Shown: positions 1 to 7,515, numbered from the stretch's first letter. The stretch is 10,614 bases of DNA from Gammaproteobacteria bacterium (GCA_029861795.1 JAOTYS010000130.1:1-10614); one strand, 5' to 3'. Numbers and translations are program-made. Notes: a model not told the origin generated them from the sequence alone.

Positions 1-11
1 GGAAGCACTGA
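1..11 (+). CDS. Possible 3' end of upstream gene (glxB/mgsA-like expected)
   Basis: A TGA at 9-11 overlaps the ATG of the next gene by one base (TGATG). This is the usual arrangement for tightly coupled operon genes, so a coding frame may enter from the left and end here with ...Lys-His-stop. In known glxBCD and mgsABC operons the gene before the GltB-C-domain subunit encodes a class II glutamine amidotransferase-like subunit. Only three codons are visible, so the identity rests entirely on operon convention. Confidence 0.3.
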
Positions 12-694
12 TGAACATCGTCGATCTTGATCAAGCAAAAACTCGAGAGCTCAACGAAAAGCTCCATGCCATCAACCCCAGCGATAACGACAAGGGTTGG
101 ACAGTTTCGCACCCTCGCGGTAAGCACGCGCTGGCCGTGGGTTTAACCCAGCCCGCCGAAGTCACTGTCGATGGACACGTTGGTTATTACTGCGCCGGGA
201 TGAACAAAGAGGCCTGCATAGTGGTAAACGGCAACGCGGGTCCAGGCGTGGCCGAGAACATGATGTCCGGTCTGGTGCGGGTTAAGGGTAACGCATCGCA
301 GTATGCCGGGGCGTCAGGGCACGGCGGCATGTTGGTGATCGAAGGGGACGCCAGCGCGCGTTGCGGCATTTCCATGAAGGGGATAGATATTGTGGTCGGC
401 GGTTCGGTTGGACACATGAGCGCCTTTATGGCGCAGAAAGGAAACCTAGTAGTGTGTGGGGATGCAGGCGATGATCTGGGGGATTCGATTTACGAAGCGC
501 GGATATTTATCCGCGGTGAGGTTAGCAGTCTAGGGGCGGATTGCATTGAAAAAGAGATGAAACCTGAGGATGTCCAAGCGCTTCGCGCCTTGCTCGCGAC
601 GGCGGAAATCGATGCGGATGTCAAGGATTTTCGCCGCTATGGGTCTGCCCGAAAACTTTATAACTTTATCATCGATAACGCTGATGCCCTCTGA
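11..694 (+). CDS. glxC: Glutamate synthase C-terminal (GXGXG) domain protein, GlxC/MgsB-like
   Basis: This 227-residue protein matches the free-standing C-terminal domain of the glutamate synthase large subunit (GltB domain 3). The domain is a right-handed beta-helix built from glycine-rich turns. From about residue 58 to 176 it shows the repeated short-strand/Gly pattern (GYYCAG, VVNGNAGPGVAENM, VRVKGNASQYAG, VIEGDASARCG, IFIRGEV). In the N-methylglutamate pathway this is subunit B of the heteromeric N-methylglutamate synthase; rhizobial homologues are called GlxC. The domain has no catalytic residues of its own and bridges the amidotransferase and FMN subunits. The ATG at 11 is preceded by GGAAG and a one-base stop/start overlap. 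The 3' end overlaps the next gene's start by 11 bases, which suggests translational coupling. Whether the complex makes N-methylglutamate or another product cannot be told from this subunit. Confidence 0.85.
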   Translation: MNIVDLDQAKTRELNEKLHAINPSDNDKGWTVSHPRGKHALAVGLTQPAEVTVDGHVGYYCAGMNKEACIVVNGNAGPGVAENMMSGLVRVKGNASQYAGASGHGGMLVIEGDASARCGISMKGIDIVVGGSVGHMSAFMAQKGNLVVCGDAGDDLGDSIYEARIFIRGEVSSLGADCIEKEMKPEDVQALRALLATAEIDADVKDFRRYGSARKLYNFIIDNADAL

Positions 695-2030
695 CACCAA
701 AAAGAAACCATCGGTCGATCCGCGCGCGTTGCGCAGATCAGCAACATTTCCGGAGCATGTCCTTGCCGAGATTCACCGCGCCGCAGATCAAGGGGTGTAC
801 GAAATTCGAGGGTTCGGTGCAAAACGCGGTTTGCCAACTTTCGACGACTTGGTTTTCCTAGGCGCATCCATGTCGCGATACCCGCTGGAGGGATATCGCG
901 AACGTTGCGACACCGGTGTGGTTCTGGGTACACGTTTTTCCAACAAGCCCATCGAACTAAAAATACCAATCACCATCGCGGGCATGAGCTTCGGCGCGTT
1001 GGGTGCAAACGCCAAGGAGGCTATCGGTAGGGCCGCCACTGAGATGGGTACTAGCACCACCACCGGCGATGGGGGTATGACGGACGAGGAACGGCTGTCA
1101 TCCAAGATTTTGGTCTACCAAGTTTTGCCGTCTCGTTACGGACTCAATCCCGATGACATCAGACGTGCAGACGCCTTGGAAGTGGTGGTGGGCCAGGGCG
1201 CAAAACCAGGCGGCGGCGGTATGTTGCTAGGTCACAAGATCACAGAGCGAGTTGCAAAGATGCGTGACTTGCCGGTGGGGATTGATCAACGCAGCGCTTG
1301 CAGGCATCCGGATTGGACCGGTCCTGACGACCTTGAGATCAAGATTCAGGAGCTACGCGAGATTACCGACTGGCAGATACCGATTTATGCAAAAGTCGGT
1401 GCCACACGTGTCAGTTATGACGTGGCCCTCGCGGTCAAGGCGGGCGCGGATGTCATTGTGGTGGATGGAATGCAAGGCGGCACAGCGGCAACACAGGATG
1501 TGTTCATCGAACACGTTGGTATTCCAACTCTGCCCGCGGTGCGTCTGGCGGTGCAAGCGTTGCAGGAACTGGATATGCATCGCAAGGTACAACTAATAGT
1601 GTCCGGCGGCATTCGCAGTGGGGCCGATGTGGCCAAGGCGCTGGCCTTAGGCGCCGACGTGGTTTCCATCGGCAGCGCCGCCATGGTGGCACTTGGCTGT
1701 AACAAACCAGTCTATGTTGAGGACTATCACAAGATTGGCACTGAGCCAGGATATTGCCACCATTGTCACCTGGGTCGTTGCCCTGTTGGGATTACCACGC
1801 AAGATGCGGATCTAGAAGAGCGACTTAGGCCTAAGCAGGGCGCTAGGTGGTTGCGAAACTATCTGGCGACAATGGTTCTCGAGTTGCAGACCTTGGCGCG
1901 GGCCTGTGGCAAGAGTCATGTATTGAACCTTGAGCCCGAAGATCTTGTTGCTCTCACTGTAGAAGCGGCCGCCATGGCTCAAGTACCACTGGCGGGCACC
2001 GACTGGATCCCGGGCCGCAGCAACTATTAA
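684..2030 (+). CDS. glxD: FMN-binding glutamate synthase domain protein, GlxD/MgsC-like
   Basis: The 448-residue product resembles the central FMN/Fe-S domain of GltB as a stand-alone TIM-barrel subunit. Visible signatures are ITIAGMSFGALG (about 97-107), GQGAKPGGGGMLLGHK (170-185), a barrel strand with IYAKVGA (234-240), VVDGMQGGTAATQDV (259-273), the phosphate-binding VSGGIRSG (307-313), and a Cys cluster GYCHHCHLGRCPVG with C358, C361 and C366 that probably ligates an Fe-S centre. In the N-methylglutamate pathway the homologue is MgsC, which forms the product by reductive transfer of the amine to 2-oxoglutarate. The frame is open upstream to 570, but the ATG at 684 gives a normal family N-terminus and an 11-base overlap with glxC. 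The earlier start would add 38 residues that are only the overlapping frame of glxC. No strong ribosome-binding site is seen at 684, as expected for a coupled gene. Confidence 0.87.
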   Translation: MPSDTKKKPSVDPRALRRSATFPEHVLAEIHRAADQGVYEIRGFGAKRGLPTFDDLVFLGASMSRYPLEGYRERCDTGVVLGTRFSNKPIELKIPITIAGMSFGALGANAKEAIGRAATEMGTSTTTGDGGMTDEERLSSKILVYQVLPSRYGLNPDDIRRADALEVVVGQGAKPGGGGMLLGHKITERVAKMRDLPVGIDQRSACRHPDWTGPDDLEIKIQELREITDWQIPIYAKVGATRVSYDVALAVKAGADVIVVDGMQGGTAATQDVFIEHVGIPTLPAVRLAVQALQELDMHRKVQLIVSGGIRSGADVAKALALGADVVSIGSAAMVALGCNKPVYVEDYHKIGTEPGYCHHCHLGRCPVGITTQDADLEERLRPKQGARWLRNYLATMVLELQTLARACGKSHVLNLEPEDLVALTVEAAAMAQVPLAGTDWIPGRSNY

Positions 2031-2057
2031 TACCTGGCCGGCAGCGGATACTCGAGA

Positions 2058-2078
2058 GCGCGGGTGGCTTGCCCGTGC
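2058..2078 (+). other. GC-rich hairpin between glxD and gmaS-like gene
   Basis: GCGCGGG (2058-2064) can pair with CCCGTGC (2072-2078), including one G-T wobble, around a 7-base loop. No run of T follows, so it is not a standard intrinsic terminator. It lies in the 97-base gap between the two genes and could stabilise or partly attenuate the mRNA. A role is inferred only. Confidence 0.4.
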
Positions 2079-2115
2079 AATAAGCAATTCATAAAGACGC
2101 TTTAAACATCGAAGA

Positions 2116-2123
2116 AGGGGAGG
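2116..2123 (+). promoter_or_regulatory. Strong ribosome-binding site of gmaS-like gene
   Basis: AGGGGAGG lies four bases before the ATG at 2128. It is the strongest Shine-Dalgarno sequence in the left block and settles this start codon. Confidence 0.8.
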
Positions 2124-2127
2124 ACAT

Positions 2128-3438
2128 ATGGCGACTAAGAATCTCGCAAGAATAGCGAAGGAAGATGGTATTGAATATTTTCTGATCAGCTTCGTTGACT
2201 TGTTTGGTGTGTTGCGCGCCAAACTTGTCCCAGCGCGTGCTATTGGCGACATGCAAAGAGATGGCGCTGGGTTCGCCGGTTTCGCTACATGGTTGGACAT
2301 GACCCCTGCAGATCCCGACATGTTTGCCGTGCCGGATCCAGACAGCCTTATTCGACTGCCGTGGAAGCCACAAGTGGGTTGGCTTGCTGCAGATCTTTGG
2401 ATGGGTGGCAAAGAAGTCGAGGCGTCGCCCCGTGTGGCCCTTAAACGACAGATCGAGAGAATGTCCAAAAAGGGATACCGAATGAAAAGCGGCGTGGAAT
2501 GCGAATACTTTTTGATATCACCCGATGGAAGGTCGATCTCCGATGAATACGACATCCAGGATAAGCCCTGTTATGACCAGTCTGCACTAATGCGTCGCTA
2601 TGACGTCATAAAAGAAATCTGCGACGGAATGATCGAGCTCGGTTGGGGTCCGTATCAAAATGATCATGAGGATGCCAACGGACAGTTCGAGATGAACTGG
2701 GATTACGACGACTGTCTAGTCACTGCGGACAGGCATGTGTTCTTCAAGTATATGGTCAAGTCCATCGCCGAGAAGCATGGACTGCGCGCGACGTTTATGC
2801 CAAAGCCGTTCTCCACTCTCACTGGTAATGGCTGTCATGCCCACGTTTCGGTGTGGGATAAGACCGGAAAGAAGAATCTATTTCTAAACAAGTCGGACGA
2901 GATGGGACTGTCAAAACTCGCCTATGGTTTTCTTGGCGGTATAATCCATTCGGCGGACGCGTTGGCCGCAGTATTCAACCCGAGTGTTAACAGCTACAAG
3001 CGAATCGACGCAACTGTGACCTTGTCCGGTGCAACATGGTCGCCCAATGCCATCAGTTACTCTGGAAACAACCGCACACACATGGTGCGTATCCCAGATC
3101 CAGGTCGGTTCGAATTGCGTCTGATGGATGGGGCCGCCAATCCGTATCTGTTGCAGTCGGGTGTGTTAGTGGCTGGTCTGGATGGCGTTGAGAACAAACG
3201 AGATCCAGGTGAGAGACTCGATATCAATATGTATACAGATGGTCATAAGCTACGTCGTATCCGTAGATTACCCTTAAATTTACTGGATGCCGTGCGATTG
3301 TTCGATAAGAGTTCGGTACTACGCCAGGGATTTGGGCAAGAGTTAACTTCTAGCTATGTCAAACTGAAACTGGAGGAATGGCGTAGCTACGCGTCTTCAA
3401 TAACCGAGTGGGAACGCAGCCATACTCTTGACTGTTGA
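2128..3438 (+). CDS. gmaS: Type III glutamine synthetase family ligase (GlnT / gamma-glutamylmethylamide synthetase-like)
   Basis: A 436-residue ligase of the glutamine synthetase superfamily. GS landmarks appear in order: the beta-grasp N-domain with DLFGVLRAK (24-32), the metal-binding E-x-E in VECEYF (123-128), the HEDANGQFEMNW block (180-191) with further metal/glutamate-binding Glu, NGCHAHVSVW (234-243) with the ATP/metal-binding His, and NRTHMVRIP...RFELRLMDGAANPY (315-340) with the conserved Arg residues. Length fits GlnT/GmaS (about 435-445), not the longer GlnA type I. GlnT makes glutamine from glutamate and ammonia; GmaS makes gamma-glutamylmethylamide from glutamate and methylamine. 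Position directly after glxC/glxD favours GmaS, since mgsABC and gmaS often co-occur, but glxBCD-glnT operons exist too. Family assignment is strong, substrate assignment moderate. The symbol reflects context, and glnT is the alternative. Its stop at 3436-3438 overlaps an ATG (TGATG). Confidence 0.85.
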   Translation: MATKNLARIAKEDGIEYFLISFVDLFGVLRAKLVPARAIGDMQRDGAGFAGFATWLDMTPADPDMFAVPDPDSLIRLPWKPQVGWLAADLWMGGKEVEASPRVALKRQIERMSKKGYRMKSGVECEYFLISPDGRSISDEYDIQDKPCYDQSALMRRYDVIKEICDGMIELGWGPYQNDHEDANGQFEMNWDYDDCLVTADRHVFFKYMVKSIAEKHGLRATFMPKPFSTLTGNGCHAHVSVWDKTGKKNLFLNKSDEMGLSKLAYGFLGGIIHSADALAAVFNPSVNSYKRIDATVTLSGATWSPNAISYSGNNRTHMVRIPDPGRFELRLMDGAANPYLLQSGVLVAGLDGVENKRDPGERLDINMYTDGHKLRRIRRLPLNLLDAVRLFDKSSVLRQGFGQELTSSYVKLKLEEWRSYASSITEWERSHTLDC

Positions 3439-3557
3439 TGTTTAAGGTGAAGCGGTGCCTGCCATGGGCGTCGCGTTGTTTCGGTGGCTGTAAGATGCTA
3501 CGGCGCAAACAAGTTGAAGCATTGGGTGGGGACTCAGATGGTCGGTTCTTCTGCTGA
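3438..3557 (+). CDS. Possible small ORF (39 aa), stop-start coupled to gmaS-like gene
   Basis: The ATG at 3438 shares its A with the TGA of the preceding gene and opens a 39-codon frame ending at TGA 3555-3557. The peptide is basic at its N-terminus (MFKVKRC) and contains four Cys (residues 7, 14, 18 and 39). I do not recognise it. The TGATG junction is a typical coupling signal, but a frame of this length is easily found by chance and no independent ribosome-binding site is seen. It could be a real small protein, a degraded gene remnant, or chance. Confidence 0.22.
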   Translation: MFKVKRCLPWASRCFGGCKMLRRKQVEALGGDSDGRFFC

Positions 3558-3630
3558 ACATAAGGTACTTGATAAGGACGATAGAGCGGTCCGGAGGGCC
3601 GCACTCAAAACCTTGAGAACGTGGAGATGA
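3538..3630 (+). CDS. Possible leader peptide (30 aa) abutting fhs
   Basis: A 30-codon frame starts at ATG 3538, six bases after a GGGG stretch (3528-3531). It ends with TGA at 3628-3630, immediately before the fhs ATG at 3631. The C-terminal half is rich in Arg and Lys. Its last codons overlap the fhs ribosome-binding site (GGAG at 3622-3625), so translating it could affect fhs initiation. I know no homologue; support is position and the putative ribosome-binding site only. Confidence 0.25.
   Translation: MVGSSAEHKVLDKDDRAVRRAALKTLRTWR
3586..3602 (+). other. Hairpin in fhs leader
   Basis: GCGGTCC (3586-3592) pairs with GGGCCGC (3596-3602), with one G-T wobble, around a three-base GGA loop. 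It lies about 20 bases before the fhs ribosome-binding site. There is no T-run after it, so it is not a standard terminator. Any regulatory role is unproven. Confidence 0.35.
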
Positions 3631-5316
3631 ATGATGGCGAACAAGCCTGAGTCGGATATTGACATTGCCCGCGCAGCAAAAACCCAACCCATTGGTGAAA
3701 TCGGCGCACGACTAGATATTCCATCCGAGGCGCTTCTACCGTATGGACACACCAAAGCGAAGATTAGTCTGGATTACATCGCTTCGTTAAAGCATAAGCC
3801 GGACGGAAAATTGGTATTGGTGACCGCTATTACCCCAACGCCTGCGGGCGAGGGCAAGACCACGACGACAGTGGGTCTTGGGGATGGACTCAATCGCATT
3901 GGCCAGAAGGCGGCGATCTGTCTACGTGAACCTAGTCTTGGTCCGTGCTTTGGGATGAAAGGCGGAGCTGCGGGTGGGGGCTACGCACAAGTGGTGCCTA
4001 TGGAGGATATCAACCTCCATTTTACCGGAGATTTTCATGCCATCAGTTCAGCCCATAACTTGCTTTCGGCGATGATCGATAATTCGATTCACTGGGGCAA
4101 CTCCGCGAACTTGGACCCACGTCGCGTAGCATGGCGTCGCGTAGTCGATATGAATGATCGGGCGTTGCGTGACATCGTAGTCGCATTGGGTGGGGTTGCA
4201 AACGGCATTCCGCGGGAGTCTGGGTTTGACATTACCGTAGCGTCGGAAGTCATGGCCATCTTTTGTCTCGCCGAAGATCTGGCTGATCTGCAGCGGCGGC
4301 TCGGTAACATCGTTGTCGGTTATACTCGCGACCGTGATGCGGTACGGGCGCAGGATGTGAAAGCAGAAGGGCCGATGACGGTGCTGCTGCGCGACGCGTT
4401 CATGCCTAATTTAGTGCAGACCTTGGAAAATAATGCAGCTTTCATCCACGGTGGGCCTTTCGCCAATATCGCCCACGGATGCAACTCTGTCATTGCAACC
4501 AAGACGGCGCTAAAGCTTGCCGATATCGTGGTCACTGAAGCGGGCTTCGGCGCAGATTTGGGTGCAGAGAAGTTCTTCAACATCAAATGTCGCAAGGCCG
4601 GACTGAAGCCGCATGCAGTTGCGATTGTCGCTACCGCACGGGCGCTAAAGATGCATGGCGGTGTAGCGCGTAAGGATCTTGGCGAAGAAAACGTCAAGGC
4701 GATCGAGGCGGGGCTTGAAAACTTAGGCAGACATTTGCGCAACATCGGCCAGTTTGGTGTTCCGGCCGTGGTGGCCATCAACCGGTTTACTGCGGATACT
4801 GACGCTGAGCTCGCGGCCATTAACCACTATTGCAAGGAGTTCGGTGTGGAGGTATTCGAGTGTACGCACTGGTCTGATGGTGGGGTCGGCACCGAAGCTC
4901 TGGCGGAAAAAGTGGTGGAGATGGTCAACAGCGGAAGTGCACAGTTTCGCCCACTCTACGATGACGATATGCCGCTTTGGGACAAAACTCGAACCATCGC
5001 CCGCAGTCTTTACGGGGCGGACGACATCATCGCCGATAAGAAGGTGCGAGATCAGTTTACCCGCTTTGAGCAATCAGGTTTCGGTCACTTTCCCATATGT
5101 ATGGCAAAGACGCAGTATAGTTTTTCCACAGATCCTGACTTAAAAGGGGCGCCTTCTAAACATGTCGTACCCGTTCGTGAGGTTCGACTGTCCGCCGGGG
5201 CTGAATTCCTGGTGGCAATTTGCGGCGAAGTTATGACTATGCCTGGATTGCCACGCGTACCAGCGGCCAACAGTATCCATATCAACGCCGCTGGAGAAAT
5301 CGAAGGGCTGTTCTAA
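3631..5316 (+). CDS. fhs: Formate--tetrahydrofolate ligase
   Basis: Fhs interconverts formate + ATP + THF and 10-formyl-THF in the cytosol. In aerobic methylotrophs it can run toward formate and ATP. The 561-residue length matches the family (about 555-560). Seen directly: the P-loop in [11 protein letters not shown] (about 70-80), the family signature [21 protein letters not shown] (100-120), [11 protein letters not shown] (124-134), [12 protein letters not shown] (mid-protein), [15 protein letters not shown], the RALKMHGG segment and [15 protein letters not shown] near the C-terminus. GGAG at 3622-3625 precedes two adjacent ATGs (3631 and 3634), and either could be used. The gene lies 192 bases after the gmaS-like gene and converges on folD. 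Its presence beside folD and metF points to a complete THF C1 oxidation route. No truncation or missing residue was noticed. Confidence 0.97.
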   Translation: MMANKPESDIDIARAAKTQPIGEIGARLDIPSEALLPYGHTKAKISLDYIASLKHKPDGKLVLVTAITPTPAGEGKTTTTVGLGDGLNRIGQKAAICLREPSLGPCFGMKGGAAGGGYAQVVPMEDINLHFTGDFHAISSAHNLLSAMIDNSIHWGNSANLDPRRVAWRRVVDMNDRALRDIVVALGGVANGIPRESGFDITVASEVMAIFCLAEDLADLQRRLGNIVVGYTRDRDAVRAQDVKAEGPMTVLLRDAFMPNLVQTLENNAAFIHGGPFANIAHGCNSVIATKTALKLADIVVTEAGFGADLGAEKFFNIKCRKAGLKPHAVAIVATARALKMHGGVARKDLGEENVKAIEAGLENLGRHLRNIGQFGVPAVVAINRFTADTDAELAAINHYCKEFGVEVFECTHWSDGGVGTEALAEKVVEMVNSGSAQFRPLYDDDMPLWDKTRTIARSLYGADDIIADKKVRDQFTRFEQSGFGHFPICMAKTQYSFSTDPDLKGAPSKHVVPVREVRLSAGAEFLVAICGEVMTMPGLPRVPAANSIHINAAGEIEGLF

Positions 5317-5521
5317 ACAAACATCAGCGCTTAGAGTACTTTTTAAGGTGGACCTTTAGTCACCGATACAGCGACGCAGGAACACCTTTAGGAGTCTAGT
5401 CGGTCTGAATGACCATCGTTGATTTCGTGAGGCAGTATGAGGCTGCTTTGGGAGCAAGATGCCATTCGCGTACATCAGATAACCTGGGTTGGTTAGAGCG
5501 GTGTGTAGCAATCTCATCGGG
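5317..5521. other. Convergent fhs/folD intergenic region, no clear gene
   Basis: This stretch lies between the 3' ends of fhs (+) and folD (-). It contains two copies of ACCTTTAG (about 5352 and 5386) and an inverted pair AAGGTG/CACCTT, but no GC-rich stem followed by a T-run on either strand. A convergent junction would be expected to hold a terminator; I cannot point to a convincing one. A frame starting at 5409 runs on into the antisense of folD and is not supported as a gene. Confidence 0.45.
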
Positions 5522-6397
5522 TCAATATAGAGCGATTCCGTGCTGGCGACGGGTGGCGGTCACCGTATTGTGCAGCAGGCACGCGATGGTCATGGGGCCT
5601 ACCCCACCCGGAACCGGCGTAATCGCACCGGCTACCTGTGAAGCTGAATCGAAGTCGACATCACCGACTAATCGCGTCTTTCCACCCTCACCCTCGATCC
5701 GATTGATACCTACGTCTATCACTGCAGCGCCGGGCTTAATCCAGTCGCCTTTGACCATCTGTGGACGACCAACAGCCGCGATCAGAATATCAGCACGGCG
5801 GCATTCCTCGGGTAGGTCACGGGTGCGCGAATGAGCGACGGTGACAGTACAACTCTCGCGCAATAACAATGACGCCATCGGTTTGCCAACGATATTGGAT
5901 CGGCCAAGAACCAATGCTCGAAGCCCGGAGAGCTCTCCCAATCGATCTTTCAGCAGCATTAGGCAGCCCAAAGGCGTACAAGGCACCATGCCTTCTCCTC
6001 CGGTGGTCAATAGCCCAACATTAATGAGATGAAAACCGTCGACGTCCTTAGCAGGATCGATGGTCGGTAGCACCGCGTCAGCGTTTATCTGTTTTGGCAG
6101 CGGTAGCTGCACCAATATCCCGTTCACAGCATCATCTTTGTTGAGTTGCTCGATAAGTGCTAACAGTTCGTCCTGAGAGGTGGTGTCAGGCAGGCGATGC
6201 TCAAACGAGTTCATGCCGACTTCGCGGGTCTGCTTCGCCTTGTTGCGAACATACACCTGGCTAGCGGGATCTTCCCCCACCAGGACAACCGCCAAACCGG
6301 GGGTGATTTGGTGCTCTTGTTTAAGTAGGGTCACGCGCTCTGCAATCTGCGCGCGAAGGTCTGCGGCAAATGCCTTGCCGTCGATGATGTTGCTCAC
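5522..6397 (-). CDS. folD: Bifunctional methylene-THF dehydrogenase / methenyl-THF cyclohydrolase
   Basis: FolD interconverts 5,10-methylene-THF and 10-formyl-THF through methenyl-THF with NAD(P). The 291-residue length is normal. Motifs in order: [14 protein letters not shown] (42-55) with the catalytic Tyr49 and Lys53 (YxxxK), [11 protein letters not shown] (91-101), DVDGFH (118-123), PCTPLG (139-144), the Rossmann nucleotide-binding GRSNIVGKP (165-173) and [10 protein letters not shown] (261-270). The start is the ATG whose complement is at 6395-6397, with GAGAG a few bases upstream on the minus strand. It is the only minus-strand gene in the window. It converges on fhs and diverges from the corrinoid operon, so it must have its own promoter in 6398-6795. 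A weak candidate is minus-strand TTGACC (complement of 6448-6453) with TATTCC (complement of 6427-6432), spaced 15. Confidence 0.97.
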   Translation of the reverse strand: MSNIIDGKAFAADLRAQIAERVTLLKQEHQITPGLAVVLVGEDPASQVYVRNKAKQTREVGMNSFEHRLPDTTSQDELLALIEQLNKDDAVNGILVQLPLPKQINADAVLPTIDPAKDVDGFHLINVGLLTTGGEGMVPCTPLGCLMLLKDRLGELSGLRALVLGRSNIVGKPMASLLLRESCTVTVAHSRTRDLPEECRRADILIAAVGRPQMVKGDWIKPGAAVIDVGINRIEGEGGKTRLVGDVDFDSASQVAGAITPVPGGVGPMTIACLLHNTVTATRRQHGIALY

Positions 6398-6795
6398 ATT
6401 AGCTCTCGTTGTTGTTAGTGATTGTTGGAATAAAGATGCGAATCTGCGGTCAAACTGTGAAAGGCAGTGAGTGTAACCGCTTAGCTTGCCGCGGCGAGTT
6501 TTTCAGCGTTGGCGGTCAGCGGCGCGCCAACCGGACAGGCAATGCCTGGTGGTGGTATATCCACTTGCGAAACATGTTGTTACATCTATTAAGCTGATCT
6601 TATAGCTATACTGCAATATAGACTTCCGAGGGGGCTTCAAGTGTCGCTTTCCGACAATGTTATGTCGCGGCGACGTCAGCAGGGGGGTATAGCCCCCCCT
6701 AACCTTACTGGCCCGTGTGCCGGTGATATGGGTGTATTCAGAGGCTAGCTTCTAATGCATAGCAAGCGGTTTGTAGTCCTTAAGAGGATAGAGCA
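6398..6795. promoter_or_regulatory. Divergent regulatory region between folD and corrinoid operon
   Basis: No gene was found in these roughly 400 bases. The left half holds small inverted repeats: TTGGCG (6509-6514)/CGCCAA (6525-6530), CAGGC (6536-6540)/GCCTG (6544-6548) and GTGG (6552-6555)/CCAC (6561-6564). Around 6571-6612 there is an AT-rich stretch with the palindromes AACATGTT (6571-6578) and TATAGCTATA (6601-6610). TATACT (6607-6612) or TATAGC (6601-6606, spaced 18 from TTGTTA at 6577-6582) could be the -10 of a rightward promoter. The region must contain promoters in both directions. I looked for a cobalamin riboswitch B12-box and did not find one. Confidence 0.55.
6630..6724 (+). ncRNA. 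Candidate structured leader with alternative pairings upstream of corrinoid protein gene
   Basis: Four adjacent hairpins can form: TGTCG (6642-6646)/CGACA (6652-6656); GTCG (6664-6667)/CGAC (6671-6674); AGGGGGG (6681-6687)/CCCCCCT (6694-6700); ACTGGC (6707-6712)/GCCGGT (6719-6724, one G-T). Competing pairings exist too. CGACA (6652-6656) can pair with a second TGTCG (6663-6667), and GGGGGC (6630-6635) can pair with GCCCCC (6692-6697). Mutually exclusive arms are what a switching leader would have. No T-run follows, so control of translation would be more likely than termination. It matches no riboswitch class I can recognise, and the last stem ends 71 bases before the ATG. This is inference from base pairing only. 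Confidence 0.35.
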
Positions 6796-7515
6796 ATGGC
6801 CGATGCGGAACAGGTTCACGACCAAGACCAAGAAGATATAGACCTAGCGTCGCTGCCTGACGACGAATTAGTCGAGCAGATCCACGATGACCTCTATGAT
6901 GGTCTTAGGGAGGAAATCGAAGAAGGAACACGGATCCTGCTAGACCGGGGCTGGGAGCCAAAGAAGGTGCTTGACGAAGCCCTGGTGGAAGGGATGCGCA
7001 TCGTCGGTATCGACTTTCGAGATGGGATCTTGTTTGTGCCCGAAGTACTGATGGCGGCCAACGCCATGAAAGGTGGGATGGCAATACTACGCCCCTTGCT
7101 CGCGGAGACGGGCGCACCGCCTATAGGCACCATGGTAATCGGTACGGTCAAGGGTGACATTCACGATATCGGCAAGAATCTTGTCGCCATGATGATGGAA
7201 GGCGCAGGTTTTGAGGTCTTCAATCTCGGCATTAACAATCCAGTGGAAAATTATTTGGAGGCGATTGAAAAACATAAACCAGATATCGTAGGGATGTCCG
7301 CACTGTTAACTACGACTATGCCGTATATGAAAGTCGTCATCGACACTATGAAAGAGCAGGGCATACGCGACGATTACATCGTACTGGTGGGCGGTGCACC
7401 ATTGAACGAGGATTTCGGCAAAGCCATCGGTGCCACCGCATACTGCAGGGATGCGGCAGTCGCAGTGGAAACCGCTCAGACTTTAGTGCAGGAGCGCCGC
7501 GCCGCACAGGCCTAA
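6796..7515 (+). CDS. Methyltransferase corrinoid protein (cobalamin-binding, MtgC/MttC-like)
   Basis: This 239-residue protein carries the methyl group on a corrinoid cofactor between a substrate methyltransferase and a second methyl acceptor. It has the standard two domains. A helical cap spans about residues 20-105 (DDELVEQIHDDLYDG, LLDRGWEPKKVLDEAL, FVPEVLMAANAM). A B12-binding Rossmann domain follows, with GDIHDIGKN (120-128), where His123 is the lower-axial cobalt ligand of the D-x-H-x-x-G motif, then SALLTTTM (168-175) and the glycine motif VGGAPL (198-203). The N-terminus is unusually acidic for about 20 residues. AGAGG at 6783-6787 lies eight bases before the ATG. The associated methyltransferase (MttB/MtgB or similar) is not in the window, so the substrate (glycine betaine, methylamine, another methylated compound) is unknown. 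It is probably the first gene of the rightward operon. Confidence 0.93.
   Translation: MADAEQVHDQDQEDIDLASLPDDELVEQIHDDLYDGLREEIEEGTRILLDRGWEPKKVLDEALVEGMRIVGIDFRDGILFVPEVLMAANAMKGGMAILRPLLAETGAPPIGTMVIGTVKGDIHDIGKNLVAMMMEGAGFEVFNLGINNPVENYLEAIEKHKPDIVGMSALLTTTMPYMKVVIDTMKEQGIRDDYIVLVGGAPLNEDFGKAIGATAYCRDAAVAVETAQTLVQERRAAQA

Noticed and set aside
570..683. Upstream start for the GlxD-like protein
   Set aside because: The extra 38 residues are the out-of-frame reading of the glxC 3' end; the Arg-rich stretch does not fit the family.
1812..2555. 247-codon minus-strand ORF across the glxD end and gmaS start
   Set aside because: It is antisense to two well-supported genes and the strong ribosome-binding site at 2116. 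Its product is low-complexity and has no recognisable motif.
4320..4820. 166-codon minus-strand ORF inside fhs
   Set aside because: Antisense shadow of a highly conserved enzyme; the Ala/Ser-rich product has no family features.
5409..5834. 141-codon plus-strand ORF
   Set aside because: Most of it is antisense to folD, whose motifs are intact. Only the first 38 codons are outside, and the AGGAG upstream is 14 bases away, too far for a normal start.
6521..6528. GGCGCGCC palindrome as an operator
   Set aside because: An eight-base GC palindrome in GC-rich DNA is weak evidence, and there is no second copy.
6681..6700. G-run/C-run hairpin as intrinsic terminator
   Set aside because: The stem is strong but followed by TAACCTT, not a T-run. 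Kept only as part of the candidate leader.
6398..6795. Cobalamin riboswitch
   Set aside because: Expected before a B12-linked operon, but no B12-box or conserved core was found. Only generic hairpins are present.
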